From: an uncultured bacterium
Lineage (GTDB): Bacteria > Bacillota_I > Bacilli_A > Acholeplasmatales > Anaeroplasmataceae
Direction of reading: 5' to 3'
Length of the DNA: 45,807 nucleotides
NCBI GenBank assembly: GCA_949293265.1
Contig: CASFCK010000010.1
Span: forward strand, 1-45,807
The translations under genes and the position numbers were made by a program. Below the pieces are notes generated by a model, which saw only the letters and a list, made by a program, of their open reading frames with translations, made no database searches and was not told where the DNA came from. Positions 1-8,774 of the stretch are shown here, piece after piece (the stretch's first letter is position 1; each line of letters opens with the position of its first letter).

Positions 1-6
1 TTAAAA

Positions 7-39
7 GGATTGACACCTATAAAATATAGACATCAATCC
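7..39. repeat. Inverted repeat at the left window edge
   Basis: GGATTGA (7-13) is repeated inverted as TCAATCC (33-39) around a 19-base AT-rich centre. No T-run follows in either direction, so a terminator is not supported. The sequence to the left is not in the window, so it could belong to the end of a neighbouring gene or element. Function unknown. Confidence 0.3.
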
Positions 40-80
40 ACAAATAATGTAATATTAAATTAATTTTACTTTAGTCCAAC

Positions 81-112
81 TTTAAGGGTTCACCTTAAAT
101 GCTAGTTATTTT
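81..112 (+). terminator. Possible terminator hairpin near the left edge
   Basis: TTTAAGG (81-87) and CCTTAAA (93-99) form a 7-bp stem with a 5-base loop. A run of six T starts about 11 bases further on the plus strand, which is rather far for an intrinsic terminator. It could end a plus-strand gene outside the window. On the minus strand it sits just after the small membrane-protein gene but has no T tail. The 1-122 stretch holds no gene I can support. Confidence 0.3.
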
Positions 113-122
113 TTATATTTAT

Positions 123-437
123 TTAAAGAATTAATTTTCTTAACATTTCCTCTTTTTTATTTCTTGTTTTAATTAATTTTATAGAGATAATAACTAAGAA
201 AACGATTAAAATTATGCCAACAAAAACAGTTATAGAAATAATTAAAACTAGGGCTAAAGCCATAGAAAAACCCGCAAAAAAGGTATATATTACAACTGAT
301 TTTACTTCTTGATTAGGTTCAATATTATTAATTGCTAATTTTACGTTTACACAGGTTATTACTAGTTTAGTAAATAGTAATACTAAAGCTATAAAAATAA
401 TAAATTTAACTATTCCTATTCGATTAATCAATCTCAT
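123..437 (-). CDS. Small two-TM membrane protein, unknown function
   Basis: I do not recognise this 104-residue protein. It has two long hydrophobic stretches, roughly residues 8-35 and 50-88, and a basic C-terminus containing TRNKKEE, so an integral membrane hairpin with a cytoplasmic tail is likely. The ribosome site is weak (AGAGATG about 5 bases before ATG). It lies 85 bp downstream of the ABC exporter pair on the same strand and could be read with it, because no convincing terminator separates them. It may equally be an independent hypothetical gene. There are no catalytic or metal-binding motifs. Confidence 0.55.
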   Translation of the reverse strand: MRLINRIGIVKFIIFIALVLLFTKLVITCVNVKLAINNIEPNQEVKSVVIYTFFAGFSMALALVLIISITVFVGIILIVFLVIISIKLIKTRNKKEEMLRKLIL

Positions 438-522
438 ATTATCATCTCTATACTTATATATTGCTTGTTTCTATTTATATGTTACTTTATTTTTAATTTA
501 ATTACAAGATTGAATAATTATT

Positions 523-2466
523 TTATTCTAATTCAAATGCGCCAGTATATAATTGATAATACTCACCTTTTTGAGCTATTAATTCTTCATGAGTACCACG
601 TTCAATTATTCTACCATGTTCAAGTACCATAATAGCATCACTATTTCTAACAGTTGACAATCTATGAGCTATTACAAATACTGTTCTACCCTTCATTAAT
701 TCATCCATTGCACTTTGAATGATTTTTTCAGTTCTAGTATCAATTGATGATGTAGCTTCATCTAGAATAAGAACAGGAGGATTTGTGATTGCCGCTCTTG
801 CAATTGATAATAATTGTCTTTCACCTTGTGACAAACCTTCACCATTATTAGTTATATATGTATCATAACCTTTTTCTAGGTGTTGAATAAATGAATCGGC
901 ATTAGCTAATTTTGCTGCAGCTATTACTTCTTCCATTGTTGCATCAGGTTTGCCATAACGAATATTATCAGCTATAGTACCTGTAAATAAATTGGTATCT
1001 TGTAAAACCATACCTAAAGATTTACGTAAGTCAGCTTTTTTAATCTTATTTATATTAATATTATCATAACGTATTTTACCATCAGCAATGTCATAAAAAC
1101 GATTGATTAAATTAGTAATTGTAGTTTTACCTGCTCCGGTAGCACCTACAAAGGCTATCTTTTGACCTGGTTTTGCATATAAAGAAACATTATGTAAAAT
1201 GACTTTTTCTGGTTTATAAGCAAAATCTACATCATAAAATCTAACATCGCCTTTTAATGGTTGATATGTGACGCTTCCATCATGGTGTGGATGACGCCAT
1301 AACCATAGATCGTTTTCATTATCGGTTTCAACATAAGTTCCGTTTTCTTCATGACCTTTAACTAAAGTTACATATCCTTCATCAACTTCACTTGGTCTTT
1401 CCATTAATTCAAATACTCTTTGAGCACCAGCTAAACCCATTGCTATACTATTCATTTGGTTAGATGCTTGAGCTATTGGATTGATAAATGATCTTGTATA
1501 CATGATAAATGATACTAAAATACCAGCCGTTATAACACCTGAACCATTAGCTGCCATGGCTGCAAAAGAACAATTAACTTTATTGGTAATTAATACACCA
1601 CCAAGTAAGGCCATAATTGCATAAGTTGCAAAACCAATGTTGTTCATTATCGGCATCAAAATTGAAGCATATATATTAGCGTTACGATCAGCAATTTCTA
1701 GTTTAGTATTTATTACATCAAAGTCTTTAATTGCTTTTTCTTCATGACAGAAAACCTTAACAACTTTTTGGCCTTCTAACATTTCTTCAATATAACCATT
1801 TGTAGAACCTAATTTTCTTTGTTTTTCAATAAAGTATTTAGTACTTCTTACACCAATAGTCTTTATTACTACTATCATTAATACTAAAACAAATAAAACT
1901 GCTATAGTTAATAACCAAGAATAATATACCATTAAGCAAAATACACCAACAACTGTAATTACGCCATTTAATAATTGAGGAACACTTTGGCTTATCATTT
2001 GCCGCATAGCTTCAACATCGTTTGTGTAATATGACATAATATTACCATGTGTATTCCAATCAAAGAAACTAACAGGTAAGCTTTCCATATGTTTAAATAA
2101 ATCATCACGAATGTTTTTTAAACTGCCTTGAGTAATAACTACCATTAATTTTGAATAGATTAATGAACTAATAACCCCGGCAAAATAAATTGAGCCAAAT
2201 AGTATTAATGTTGGCAAGAACTTTTCCGTCATATCCCAATTAGGATTACCTAAGTTTGTTCCCCCTGATATTTGGTTTAACCAATTAATATTAGGTTCAA
2301 TATAATCATCTATTAAAATAGAAATAAAGAAAGTAGAAACCATACTAGCTACACAAGTGATTAAAATACAAATCAAAACTATAATAATTTGAATTTTATA
2401 ATGACGCCAAATATATGGGATTAAGGTTTTAATTGCTCCAGTTTTACTATTAATATTCTTATTCAT
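523..2466 (-). CDS. ABC exporter half-transporter, catalytic-site subunit
   Basis: A 647-residue type IV ABC exporter: six-TM domain in about residues 1-345, nucleotide-binding domain from about 410. Walker A is GATGAGKTT (about 440), the signature is the non-consensus LSQGE, Walker B is VLILDEATS with the catalytic Glu, and the switch is AHR with His. A long, polar, His/Trp-containing linker (about 357-405, including WLWRHPHH) separates the domains. Its start overlaps the end of the partner gene by 8 bp, so the two are made together and should form a heterodimer like TM287/288 or LmrCD. Its intact Glu/His combine with the partner's consensus VSGGQ to make the one active ATP site. The substrate cannot be read from sequence; the MarR partner suggests a drug or toxic compound. 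Confidence 0.93.
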   Translation of the reverse strand: MNKNINSKTGAIKTLIPYIWRHYKIQIIIVLICILITCVASMVSTFFISILIDDYIEPNINWLNQISGGTNLGNPNWDMTEKFLPTLILFGSIYFAGVISSLIYSKLMVVITQGSLKNIRDDLFKHMESLPVSFFDWNTHGNIMSYYTNDVEAMRQMISQSVPQLLNGVITVVGVFCLMVYYSWLLTIAVLFVLVLMIVVIKTIGVRSTKYFIEKQRKLGSTNGYIEEMLEGQKVVKVFCHEEKAIKDFDVINTKLEIADRNANIYASILMPIMNNIGFATYAIMALLGGVLITNKVNCSFAAMAANGSGVITAGILVSFIMYTRSFINPIAQASNQMNSIAMGLAGAQRVFELMERPSEVDEGYVTLVKGHEENGTYVETDNENDLWLWRHPHHDGSVTYQPLKGDVRFYDVDFAYKPEKVILHNVSLYAKPGQKIAFVGATGAGKTTITNLINRFYDIADGKIRYDNININKIKKADLRKSLGMVLQDTNLFTGTIADNIRYGKPDATMEEVIAAAKLANADSFIQHLEKGYDTYITNNGEGLSQGERQLLSIARAAITNPPVLILDEATSSIDTRTEKIIQSAMDELMKGRTVFVIAHRLSTVRNSDAIMVLEHGRIIERGTHEELIAQKGEYYQLYTGAFELE

Positions 2467-4225
2467 TAGAGCCTACCTCCTCACCACTACCTTTTGTTTG
2501 TAATTCATTAATTTCATTATAAATAGGACATGTTTTCAATAATTGTTCATGTTTACCACTAGCAATTATTTTTCCATCATCAAATACTAGAATTAAATCT
2601 GAATCTTCTACTGAAGAAACTCTTTGTGAAATGATAATTTTAGTTACTTCTGGTGCAGTTTCTTTTAATGACTGCCTAATATTAGCATCTGTTTTAGTAT
2701 CTACAGCACTAGTAGAATCATCTAATATTAAAATTTTAGGATTCTTTAATAATGCTCTAGCGATACATAATCTTTGTTTTTGACCACCAGAAACATTGAC
2801 ACCACCTTGGCCTAAATCATAGTCAAATCCACCTGGGAAATCCATAATGAAATCATAAGCTGAAGCTTGTTTAGTAACTCTAATTAAATCTTCATCAGTA
2901 GCATTTTCATTACCCCATTTTAGATTATCTCTAATTGTACCAGTGAATAAGACATTTTTTTGTAATACATAAGCTACGCTATTACGTAGAGTTTCAATAT
3001 CATAATTACGTACATCTTCACCACCAACTTTAACACTACCTAAAGTTGTATCATAAAGACGAGGTATTAATTGAACAAAACTAGATTTACCACTACCAGT
3101 ACCACCAATAATTCCAACTACTTGTCCTGATTTAATGTGAATATTACAATCTGTTAAATTATAAATTTGGGCATTAGGGTTATATTTAAAGTTTACTTCT
3201 TCAAAATCAATATCCCCATTTACAACTTCAAATTTAGGATTTTCGGGATTTTTAATATCTGGAATGACATTTAATACTGCAACTATACGTCTAGCTGACG
3301 TTAAAGACATTGTAATCATAACAAAGATATTAGAAATCATCATCAAGCTCATTAAAATTTGCATTACATAACTGAAATATGAAGTTAATTCACCAGTTGT
3401 CATATATAGTGTTTGTCCATTTGACTCAAAGCCCTTAACGATATTTGAAGCTCCAAGCCAAGCTAACGCAAGTAAACAAGCATATACTGTAAATTGAACA
3501 ATTGGCATGTTCCAAGCTAAAACTTGTTCAGCTTTGCAGGCAAAGTTTGTTAAAATGCCACTGTCTTTAGAAAATTTCTTAAATTCATCTTCTTCTTTAA
3601 CGAAACTTTTAACTGTTCTAATTCCGATCAAATTTTCTTCTACATCGCGATTAATAACGTCATATTGTTTAAATAATTTAGAAAACGGCTTGAATGATCT
3701 ACTCATTAAGGCAATTAATGTCACACCTAAAAATGGTATTGCTATTAAAAAGATTAAACCAATTTGCCAATTAATAATCATTGCCATAATAAAGGCAAAA
3801 ATTAACATAAATGGCGCTCTAACAACAATCCTTATAATCATTTGAAATGACAATTGAACATTTGTGACATCAGTTGTCATACGTGTAACTAAAGAAGCTG
3901 TAGAAAATTCATCAATATTAGCAAAAGAATATGTTTGAATTTTTTCATACATATCATGACGTAAGTTTTTAGCAAAACCTGCTGAAGCAATACTTGCAAA
4001 CTTACCAGATAAAATACCACATATTAAAGAAATAACTGCCATAACTAACATTAATGAACCGATTTTTATGACTAAAGCATTATCTTTACCAATACCTTCA
4101 TCTAACATTATTGACATTACAAATGGTATTAAAACTTCAAAAATAACTTCTAAAATAACAAAAATCGGTGCTAATATAGCATATTTTTTATATTCTCTAA
4201 TGCTTCTTGCTAAAGTTCTTATCAT
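2459..4225 (-). CDS. ABC exporter half-transporter, degenerate-site subunit
   Basis: A 588-residue ABC exporter subunit with an N-terminal six-TM domain (to about 320) and a nucleotide-binding domain. Walker A is GGTGSGKSS (about 373) and the signature is the good VSGGQKQR. Walker B, however, is ILILDDSTS, with Asp in place of the catalytic Glu, and the switch is SQR, with Gln in place of His. These are the classic marks of the non-hydrolysing site of heterodimeric exporters, and they match the degenerate LSQGE of the partner subunit. The ATG is preceded by GGAGGG. The gene overlaps the MarR gene upstream by 29 bp and the partner downstream by 8 bp, giving a three-gene operon. A drug or lipid exporter is inferred, with the substrate unknown. 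Confidence 0.93.
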   Translation of the reverse strand: MIRTLARSIREYKKYAILAPIFVILEVIFEVLIPFVMSIMLDEGIGKDNALVIKIGSLMLVMAVISLICGILSGKFASIASAGFAKNLRHDMYEKIQTYSFANIDEFSTASLVTRMTTDVTNVQLSFQMIIRIVVRAPFMLIFAFIMAMIINWQIGLIFLIAIPFLGVTLIALMSRSFKPFSKLFKQYDVINRDVEENLIGIRTVKSFVKEEDEFKKFSKDSGILTNFACKAEQVLAWNMPIVQFTVYACLLALAWLGASNIVKGFESNGQTLYMTTGELTSYFSYVMQILMSLMMISNIFVMITMSLTSARRIVAVLNVIPDIKNPENPKFEVVNGDIDFEEVNFKYNPNAQIYNLTDCNIHIKSGQVVGIIGGTGSGKSSFVQLIPRLYDTTLGSVKVGGEDVRNYDIETLRNSVAYVLQKNVLFTGTIRDNLKWGNENATDEDLIRVTKQASAYDFIMDFPGGFDYDLGQGGVNVSGGQKQRLCIARALLKNPKILILDDSTSAVDTKTDANIRQSLKETAPEVTKIIISQRVSSVEDSDLILVFDDGKIIASGKHEQLLKTCPIYNEINELQTKGSGEEVGSNE

Positions 4226-4640
4226 ATGGTCCCTCCTCGATATTTTTCAAAATTTGACTAAGTAAGATATTTAAGTCTCTAATTTCTTTTTCAGTTAAAT
4301 TTTTAGATAAAATTTCGCTATTGTATTCTACTGCTTCTTGAAATAACCTTTGTATTTCATAAGCTTTATTAGTAGCTACAATCTTATTATTTCTCTTATC
4401 AGTTAATTTTTCTCTTTCGATATAACCTTTATCTTCTAATCTGTTTAATATTCCATTAACTGTTGGGCTAGATAATCTAAAAATCTCACATATTTTTTTT
4501 TGATTTTCGCAATCATTTTCTATAATATACATCAATATTCTAACTTGCGGATTCGTTAAACCTGCATTAGTTAGTAATATTTTCATTTTTACATCAATTT
4601 GATTGCTGATAATCTTAATCAATTTAACAACCTGATTCAT
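4197..4640 (-). CDS. MarR-family transcriptional repressor of the exporter operon
   Basis: A 147-residue winged-helix regulator. The central part (about residues 30-95) has the MarR layout: a helix ending in NPQVRILMYI, the recognition region LSSPTVNGILNRLEDKGYI, and a wing containing LTDKRNNK. Flanking helices would form the dimer interface. The ATG follows GGAGAAAAA. It is the first gene of the exporter operon and overlaps the next gene by 29 bp. Its promoter has a TTAGC-AC-GCTAA palindrome over the predicted transcription start, close to the known SlyA/MarR box, so autorepression relieved by a ligand is the natural inference. The ligand is unknown. Confidence 0.9.
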   Translation of the reverse strand: MNQVVKLIKIISNQIDVKMKILLTNAGLTNPQVRILMYIIENDCENQKKICEIFRLSSPTVNGILNRLEDKGYIEREKLTDKRNNKIVATNKAYEIQRLFQEAVEYNSEILSKNLTEKEIRDLNILLSQILKNIEEGPYDKNFSKKH

Positions 4641-4658
4641 ATTTTTTCTCCTTAATAA

Positions 4659-4670
4659 TTAGCACGCTAA
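4659..4670. promoter_or_regulatory. MarR/SlyA-type operator over the transcription start
   Basis: TTAGCACGCTAA has 5-bp inverted arms around 2 bases. It differs in one position from the published SlyA consensus TTAGCAAGCTAA. It lies just downstream of the -10 box (4673-4678) of the marR-ABC operon, where bound repressor would block RNA polymerase. Confidence 0.7.
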
Positions 4671-4672
4671 AT

Positions 4673-4700
4673 ATTATATTTAAAATATGAAAAATGTCAA
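4673..4700 (-). promoter_or_regulatory. Promoter of the marR-ABC exporter operon
   Basis: Read on the minus strand there is a perfect -35 TTGACA (4695-4700), a 16-bp spacer and a perfect -10 TATAAT (4673-4678). It lies about 33 bp ahead of the MarR ATG. It is the best consensus promoter in the window, as expected for a strong promoter held down by a repressor. Confidence 0.85.
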
Positions 4701-4713
4701 TTGTTTTTTAATA

Positions 4714-4725
4714 TTAGAACGCTTT
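4714..4725. promoter_or_regulatory. Second, weaker operator-like site upstream of -35
   Basis: TTAGAACGCTTT matches the downstream operator TTAGCACGCTAA at 9 of 12 positions, with centres 55 bp apart (about five helical turns). It lies 14 bases upstream of the -35 box and could be an auxiliary MarR site. Confidence 0.4.
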
Positions 4726-4730
4726 CAAAA

Positions 4731-4757
4731 TTAAAACGCCACCATGAGGTGACGCTT
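4731..4757 (-). terminator. Terminator of the flavoprotein-GH4 operon
   Basis: On the minus strand CGTCACC (4748-4754) pairs with GGTGGCG (4737-4743) across a 4-base loop with one G-U pair, followed by TTTT. It begins 7 bases after the GH4 stop codon and insulates the marR promoter. Confidence 0.8.
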
Positions 4758-4761
4758 AATG

Positions 4762-6156
4762 TTAGATTATTGTTGTTAACGTAGTTAAATCATAATAATC
4801 TTTTAAATATTCTTTTGTATTATTAACCATTTCAATAAATAGTTCTCTTAATTTTTCTCTTTCGATACCATCACATAAAGCTTGATTACAAAAACTATTA
4901 AAAATGGTTTGTAAATCTCTATTTTTAATACCTTCGTAACAAGTATCAATGTTTTGACTAGCACGTGAAACTAAAGCTAAAACTGAACTAGGTAATGGCT
5001 TAGCTATGACAGGACGAACCATATCATTTGTAAATATACAATTAGTCTCAACAATTGCCCCTTTTCTAATTCCTGGCATTTGTCCTAAATTTGGCATATT
5101 AACATTACTTATTACTGATTTATAACCTAAAATAGCTTTCATTAAATCTACTGCTTCTTCAGTTGATTTTTCTAAAACAATCGGTTTAGTTCCATTAGCC
5201 ATTTCAATACTTTCAGCAATCTTAGCTGCTTGTTCTTTTTCTCTATATGCAACTGTAGTTAAACCAAAGGCATAACGTTTAACAGTTGCTTTATTTTTTA
5301 AATACCATGTTCTACTAACAAACTCTGCTAGATGTCTATCACCAGCAGCAGCAAGAGTATGATATTTACTGTATAGATCCATTTTGACTTTATTGCCATA
5401 AGCGAAAGTGTCAGTTTTAAATTGATAACGACTACCACCTTCATAATAACCTTTATCATAATATAACTTTGCAAACTCAGGTACTAAGCTTAATAAATCT
5501 TGGTCTTTATATTTAGCTTCAGTAATCCAAGTAAAATGATTAACACCGCTAGCATCAGTATATATATCTTTTCTAGTAGCTTTAATACCTTTAAGCTTTT
5601 TTAAACATAGGCATAGGAATTCTTGAGCATGGAAAACTTCATGACAACAACCAAAAGCTTTAATTTCTGGGAAAACATCATATAAAGTTTGAACGCAAAT
5701 AGACATAGGGTTAGTAAAATTGATTACCCAGGCATTAGGAGCACATTCCTTAATTTTATTAGCAAAATACTCATAAATAGGTACTGTTCGCATAGCTCTT
5801 AAAACACCACCAGGACCAGCGGTGTCGCCTACACTTTGCCAAATACCTAATTTTTCAGGAGCATGAACATCTGATTCCATTTCTTTAAATGTTCCTGGTA
5901 ATATTGAAATTACAATAAAATCAGCATCTTTTAAACAATCTTCGATTTGAGGATAAACGACATAATTAAACTTTGATTTACAAGCAGGATTTAGATTTAT
6001 CCTTTCTCCTATTTTTTGGTTTCTAACTGCAGCTTCAATATCAATATCATATAAGCCTATTTCTCCACCTAAATCTGTTGACAAGGCTAAATCATTCATA
6101 AATACTCTAGCCCACATTTTTGAACCACCGCCTAAATAAGCGATCTTAATATTCAT
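4762..6156 (-). CDS. Glycoside hydrolase family 4 (LplD-like alpha-glycosidase)
   Basis: A 464-residue NAD- and metal-dependent GH4 enzyme. These enzymes cleave glycosides by oxidation and elimination, using NAD+ and Mn2+. The N-terminal Rossmann motif is YLGGGSKMW, followed by acidic LYDID. NFTNPMS and FGCCHEV carry the region of the metal-ligand Cys, GVNHFTWI gives the second ligand region, and AAAGDRHLAEF resembles alpha-galacturonidase/alpha-glucosidase LplD more than 6-phospho-glycosidases. The start was set at ATG 6156 because AGGAGG lies 7 bases before it; a longer reading adds 10 residues without a ribosome site. This ATG overlaps the stop of the flavoprotein upstream (ATGA). No sugar transporter is adjacent, so the substrate stays open. 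Confidence 0.88.
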   Translation of the reverse strand: MNIKIAYLGGGSKMWARVFMNDLALSTDLGGEIGLYDIDIEAAVRNQKIGERINLNPACKSKFNYVVYPQIEDCLKDADFIVISILPGTFKEMESDVHAPEKLGIWQSVGDTAGPGGVLRAMRTVPIYEYFANKIKECAPNAWVINFTNPMSICVQTLYDVFPEIKAFGCCHEVFHAQEFLCLCLKKLKGIKATRKDIYTDASGVNHFTWITEAKYKDQDLLSLVPEFAKLYYDKGYYEGGSRYQFKTDTFAYGNKVKMDLYSKYHTLAAAGDRHLAEFVSRTWYLKNKATVKRYAFGLTTVAYREKEQAAKIAESIEMANGTKPIVLEKSTEEAVDLMKAILGYKSVISNVNMPNLGQMPGIRKGAIVETNCIFTNDMVRPVIAKPLPSSVLALVSRASQNIDTCYEGIKNRDLQTIFNSFCNQALCDGIEREKLRELFIEMVNNTKEYLKDYYDLTTLTTII

Positions 6157-7679
6157 AATTTTCCTCCTAAAATACTTATTACACATTTGATTCCATCTAA
6201 AGCACTTGTAGTAATACCACCTGCATAACCAGAACCTTCACCAATTGGATATATATACTTATTACTAGCTTGATAATTATCTCGCTTTATTCTAACCGGA
6301 CTAGATGATCTTGTCTCTACACCAGTTATAATAGCGTCTTCATCAGCAAATCCTTGAAGTTTTAAATCAAACTGAATAATAGCTTCTTTTAATGCTTTTA
6401 TTACATATTCAGGTAATATATCCTTAAAATCAGTAAAATATATTCCGTGTGGGTAAGTTGGCTTAACACTTTTAATTTCTGTAGCTATTTCATCCTTTAA
6501 AAAGGAACCAACTAAATTAGCAGGTGCCTTATAGTCACCACTAACATTATATGCCTTTTTTTCGATTGATTCAAGGAAACTAAATCCATCTAGAGGATTA
6601 CCTTTGAAATAATCTTCTGGCTTAATTTCTACTAATAAGGCACTATTAGCGTTTTGGCCATCTCTTTTGAAATTGCTCATGCCATTAGTTACTATGGTTT
6701 CATATTCATTTTGACTAGCTACAACATAGCCACCAGGACACATACAAAAAGTAAATGCTGACCGATCATTTAAATGACTTACCAATTTATAATTAGCCGG
6801 TGGTAGATATTTTGCATATTTTTTATATTGACTGTCATTTATATTTTTTTGTAGATGTTCAATTCTAACTCCAATAGCAAATGGTTTAGGTTCTAAAACT
6901 ATCTTCTTATCATATAAGAGTTTAAACGTGTCCTTAGCACTATGACCTAAAGCTAAAATTAAATGTTTAGTATAAAACTCACCTTTTGTGCTTTTGACTA
7001 ATAACCCATCTTTTAATTCATCATAATCATAAAATAAAGCATCAAAATATACTTCTCCGCCTAATTTTACTATTTCTTGACGAATATTAGGGATAACTTT
7101 AGCTAATATATCCGTTCCTACATGGGGATAATTAGAAACTAAAATGCTCGGATCAGCACCGTGTTTTACGAATTCTTCTAATATAAATCTAATATATGGG
7201 GAATGAGCATTAGTTTGTAGTTTTCCATCAGAAAATGTTCCTGCCCCACCTTCACCAAAAACGATATTGGAATTTAAATCCAAGACTTTATTCTTAAAAA
7301 AGTTATCAACCTTTATTTTTCTTTTACTAACTTCTTCTCCCCGTTCTAAAATAATCGGACGAGCATTACACAAAGCCAAATATAGGCCGGCAAATAAACC
7401 AGCCGGACCAAGGCCAACTATAACAGGGCGGTCTTCATATGGCCATTTTATATATTTTAACTTTTCAATCTTTTTTTCAACCTTTAGATATTTAGATGGT
7501 ATTTTACCTTTCGTTTTAAAGCTTAATAAATAATTATATAATACTTTTTCTTTATCACGGGCATCAATAGATTCCCGAAGAATTTTAACATCTTCAATAT
7601 CGTTTATTTTAAACTTAGCCTTTAAACTTTTTACTAAATCTTTCCCAACTTCAATCTTATATTCTATTATATACCGCAT
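6153..7679 (-). CDS. FAD-dependent dehydrogenase, COG2509 family
   Basis: A 508-residue flavoprotein of the conserved, poorly characterised COG2509 family. About 80 N-terminal residues form the small domain typical of the family. The FAD-binding motif VGLGPAGLFAGLYLA begins near residue 88. Other family motifs are GGAGTFSDGKL, EPKPFAIGVRIEH, CMCPGGYVV and the C-terminal IGEGSGYAGGITTSALDG, which closes the FAD site. GGAGAAAAT precedes the ATG. It overlaps the BaiN-like gene upstream by 13 bp and the GH4 gene downstream by 4 bp. The physiological electron partners are unknown. The family assignment is firm but the reaction is not. Confidence 0.9.
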   Translation of the reverse strand: MRYIIEYKIEVGKDLVKSLKAKFKINDIEDVKILRESIDARDKEKVLYNYLLSFKTKGKIPSKYLKVEKKIEKLKYIKWPYEDRPVIVGLGPAGLFAGLYLALCNARPIILERGEEVSKRKIKVDNFFKNKVLDLNSNIVFGEGGAGTFSDGKLQTNAHSPYIRFILEEFVKHGADPSILVSNYPHVGTDILAKVIPNIRQEIVKLGGEVYFDALFYDYDELKDGLLVKSTKGEFYTKHLILALGHSAKDTFKLLYDKKIVLEPKPFAIGVRIEHLQKNINDSQYKKYAKYLPPANYKLVSHLNDRSAFTFCMCPGGYVVASQNEYETIVTNGMSNFKRDGQNANSALLVEIKPEDYFKGNPLDGFSFLESIEKKAYNVSGDYKAPANLVGSFLKDEIATEIKSVKPTYPHGIYFTDFKDILPEYVIKALKEAIIQFDLKLQGFADEDAIITGVETRSSSPVRIKRDNYQASNKYIYPIGEGSGYAGGITTSALDGIKCVISILGGKL

Positions 7680-8701
7680 ATATTTTCTCCAATTTTAAAT
7701 CCACTACTAAAGGCACTACTTAGATTATAACCCCCACACGGATAATCTATGTCTAATAATTCGCCACCTATATAAATATTATAATCATTTTTTAATCTAT
7801 AATTTGAATCAACACAATCTAATGCGACTCCACCTGCCATAACTTGTGCAAAACTAGAATCATATGTAGCACTAATAGGTATAATGAAACTATTAGGATT
7901 TATTTTATTTTTTAAAAAGTAATTATAAGCATTAAATGGCAAAATAAAACGGGTTGTGCTATAGTTTGAATAATTGATATCCGGATTAATATTTAGCTTA
8001 ATATAAGGATTATTTAACTTTTTAATTTTATTATAATAATATGATAGATTCATTATTACAATTCCGCTTATACCATCCTTTTTAAACTGAACTTCCCCAC
8101 TTTCTTTTTTAATTAATTTACCATCATTATATAAAAGGGCTTCACATTTTAATCTTAAACCATTTAATAAGGTGATATCTATATTAGTTTTAAAACCAAC
8201 TAAGCTTGGTTTTAAAGGAGTCAAATTTAAATTTAAGTTCTTTAAATAATTAGTAACTATATCTTTTTTTTCTAATAAAAGATTAGCATAACTACCACTA
8301 GCTAAAACCAATTTATCAAATTTATAATCGTATATATAATACTTATCTTTAACTTTTTTTATTTCTAAAACTGGCTTATCTAATAATAATTTTTCTTGAT
8401 TTATTTTACTTAAAAATAAATCTAATATTGTTTGACTACTATTACTAACCGGGTAACATCTTCCTTCTAAATCTTCATAAATAGGACATTGATTAATAGC
8501 TAAAAAGTCTAATAAATAGTGATTATCAATATCATAAAAATTATTGGTATTCATTATATTACATCTACCATTACCACTAGCTAATATCTTAGAACCTGGT
8601 TTTTTATTTTTTTCAAAAATCATATATTCAATATTGTTTTTTTCTAAAACGGTTGCGCATGCTAGCCCGCAAGCTCCTGCCCCTACAATTCCTACTTTCA
8701 T
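7667..8701 (-). CDS. BaiN/HI0933-like flavoprotein (short form)
   Basis: A 344-residue FAD protein of the HI0933/BaiN (COG2081) type. The dinucleotide motif VGAGACGLACA is at residue 5. PGSKILASGNGRCNIMNT near residue 36 and the C-terminal GGYNLSSAFSSG are family hallmarks. The usual length is about 400-420 residues; the middle domain (about 120-280) looks shortened but the reading frame is intact. Some relatives reduce bile-acid intermediates, but most have unknown substrates, so the BaiN reaction should not be assumed. It is first in an overlapping three-gene operon, with the ribosome site GAGGTAG. Its promoter lies in the AT-rich divergent region shared with the asparaginase gene. Confidence 0.87.
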   Translation of the reverse strand: MKVGIVGAGACGLACATVLEKNNIEYMIFEKNKKPGSKILASGNGRCNIMNTNNFYDIDNHYLLDFLAINQCPIYEDLEGRCYPVSNSSQTILDLFLSKINQEKLLLDKPVLEIKKVKDKYYIYDYKFDKLVLASGSYANLLLEKKDIVTNYLKNLNLNLTPLKPSLVGFKTNIDITLLNGLRLKCEALLYNDGKLIKKESGEVQFKKDGISGIVIMNLSYYYNKIKKLNNPYIKLNINPDINYSNYSTTRFILPFNAYNYFLKNKINPNSFIIPISATYDSSFAQVMAGGVALDCVDSNYRLKNDYNIYIGGELLDIDYPCGGYNLSSAFSSGFKIGENICGI

Positions 8702-8774
8702 AACTACCTCAGTTTTTCATTTTTTTCTTGCAATATTATTATATTATAATTAAACTATTATGGGAAGTGATTAT
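8702..8774. promoter_or_regulatory. Divergent promoter region, BaiN-like gene / asparaginase
   Basis: This 73-bp AT-rich spacer separates divergent genes. On the plus strand TATAAT (8745-8750) is a good -10, with only a T-rich -35 (8722-8727). Several overlapping TATAAT-like boxes also occur on the minus strand. No operator palindrome stands out. Confidence 0.5.

Noticed and set aside
1-122. Remnant of an insertion sequence at the left edge
   Set aside because: Only a 7-bp inverted repeat and a possible terminator are seen. There is no transposase reading frame or target duplication within the window, so it cannot be supported.
3507-4265. Plus-strand reading frames inside the ABC/MarR genes
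   Set aside because: They are antisense shadows of strongly conserved minus-strand genes, with no ribosome site or protein-like composition.
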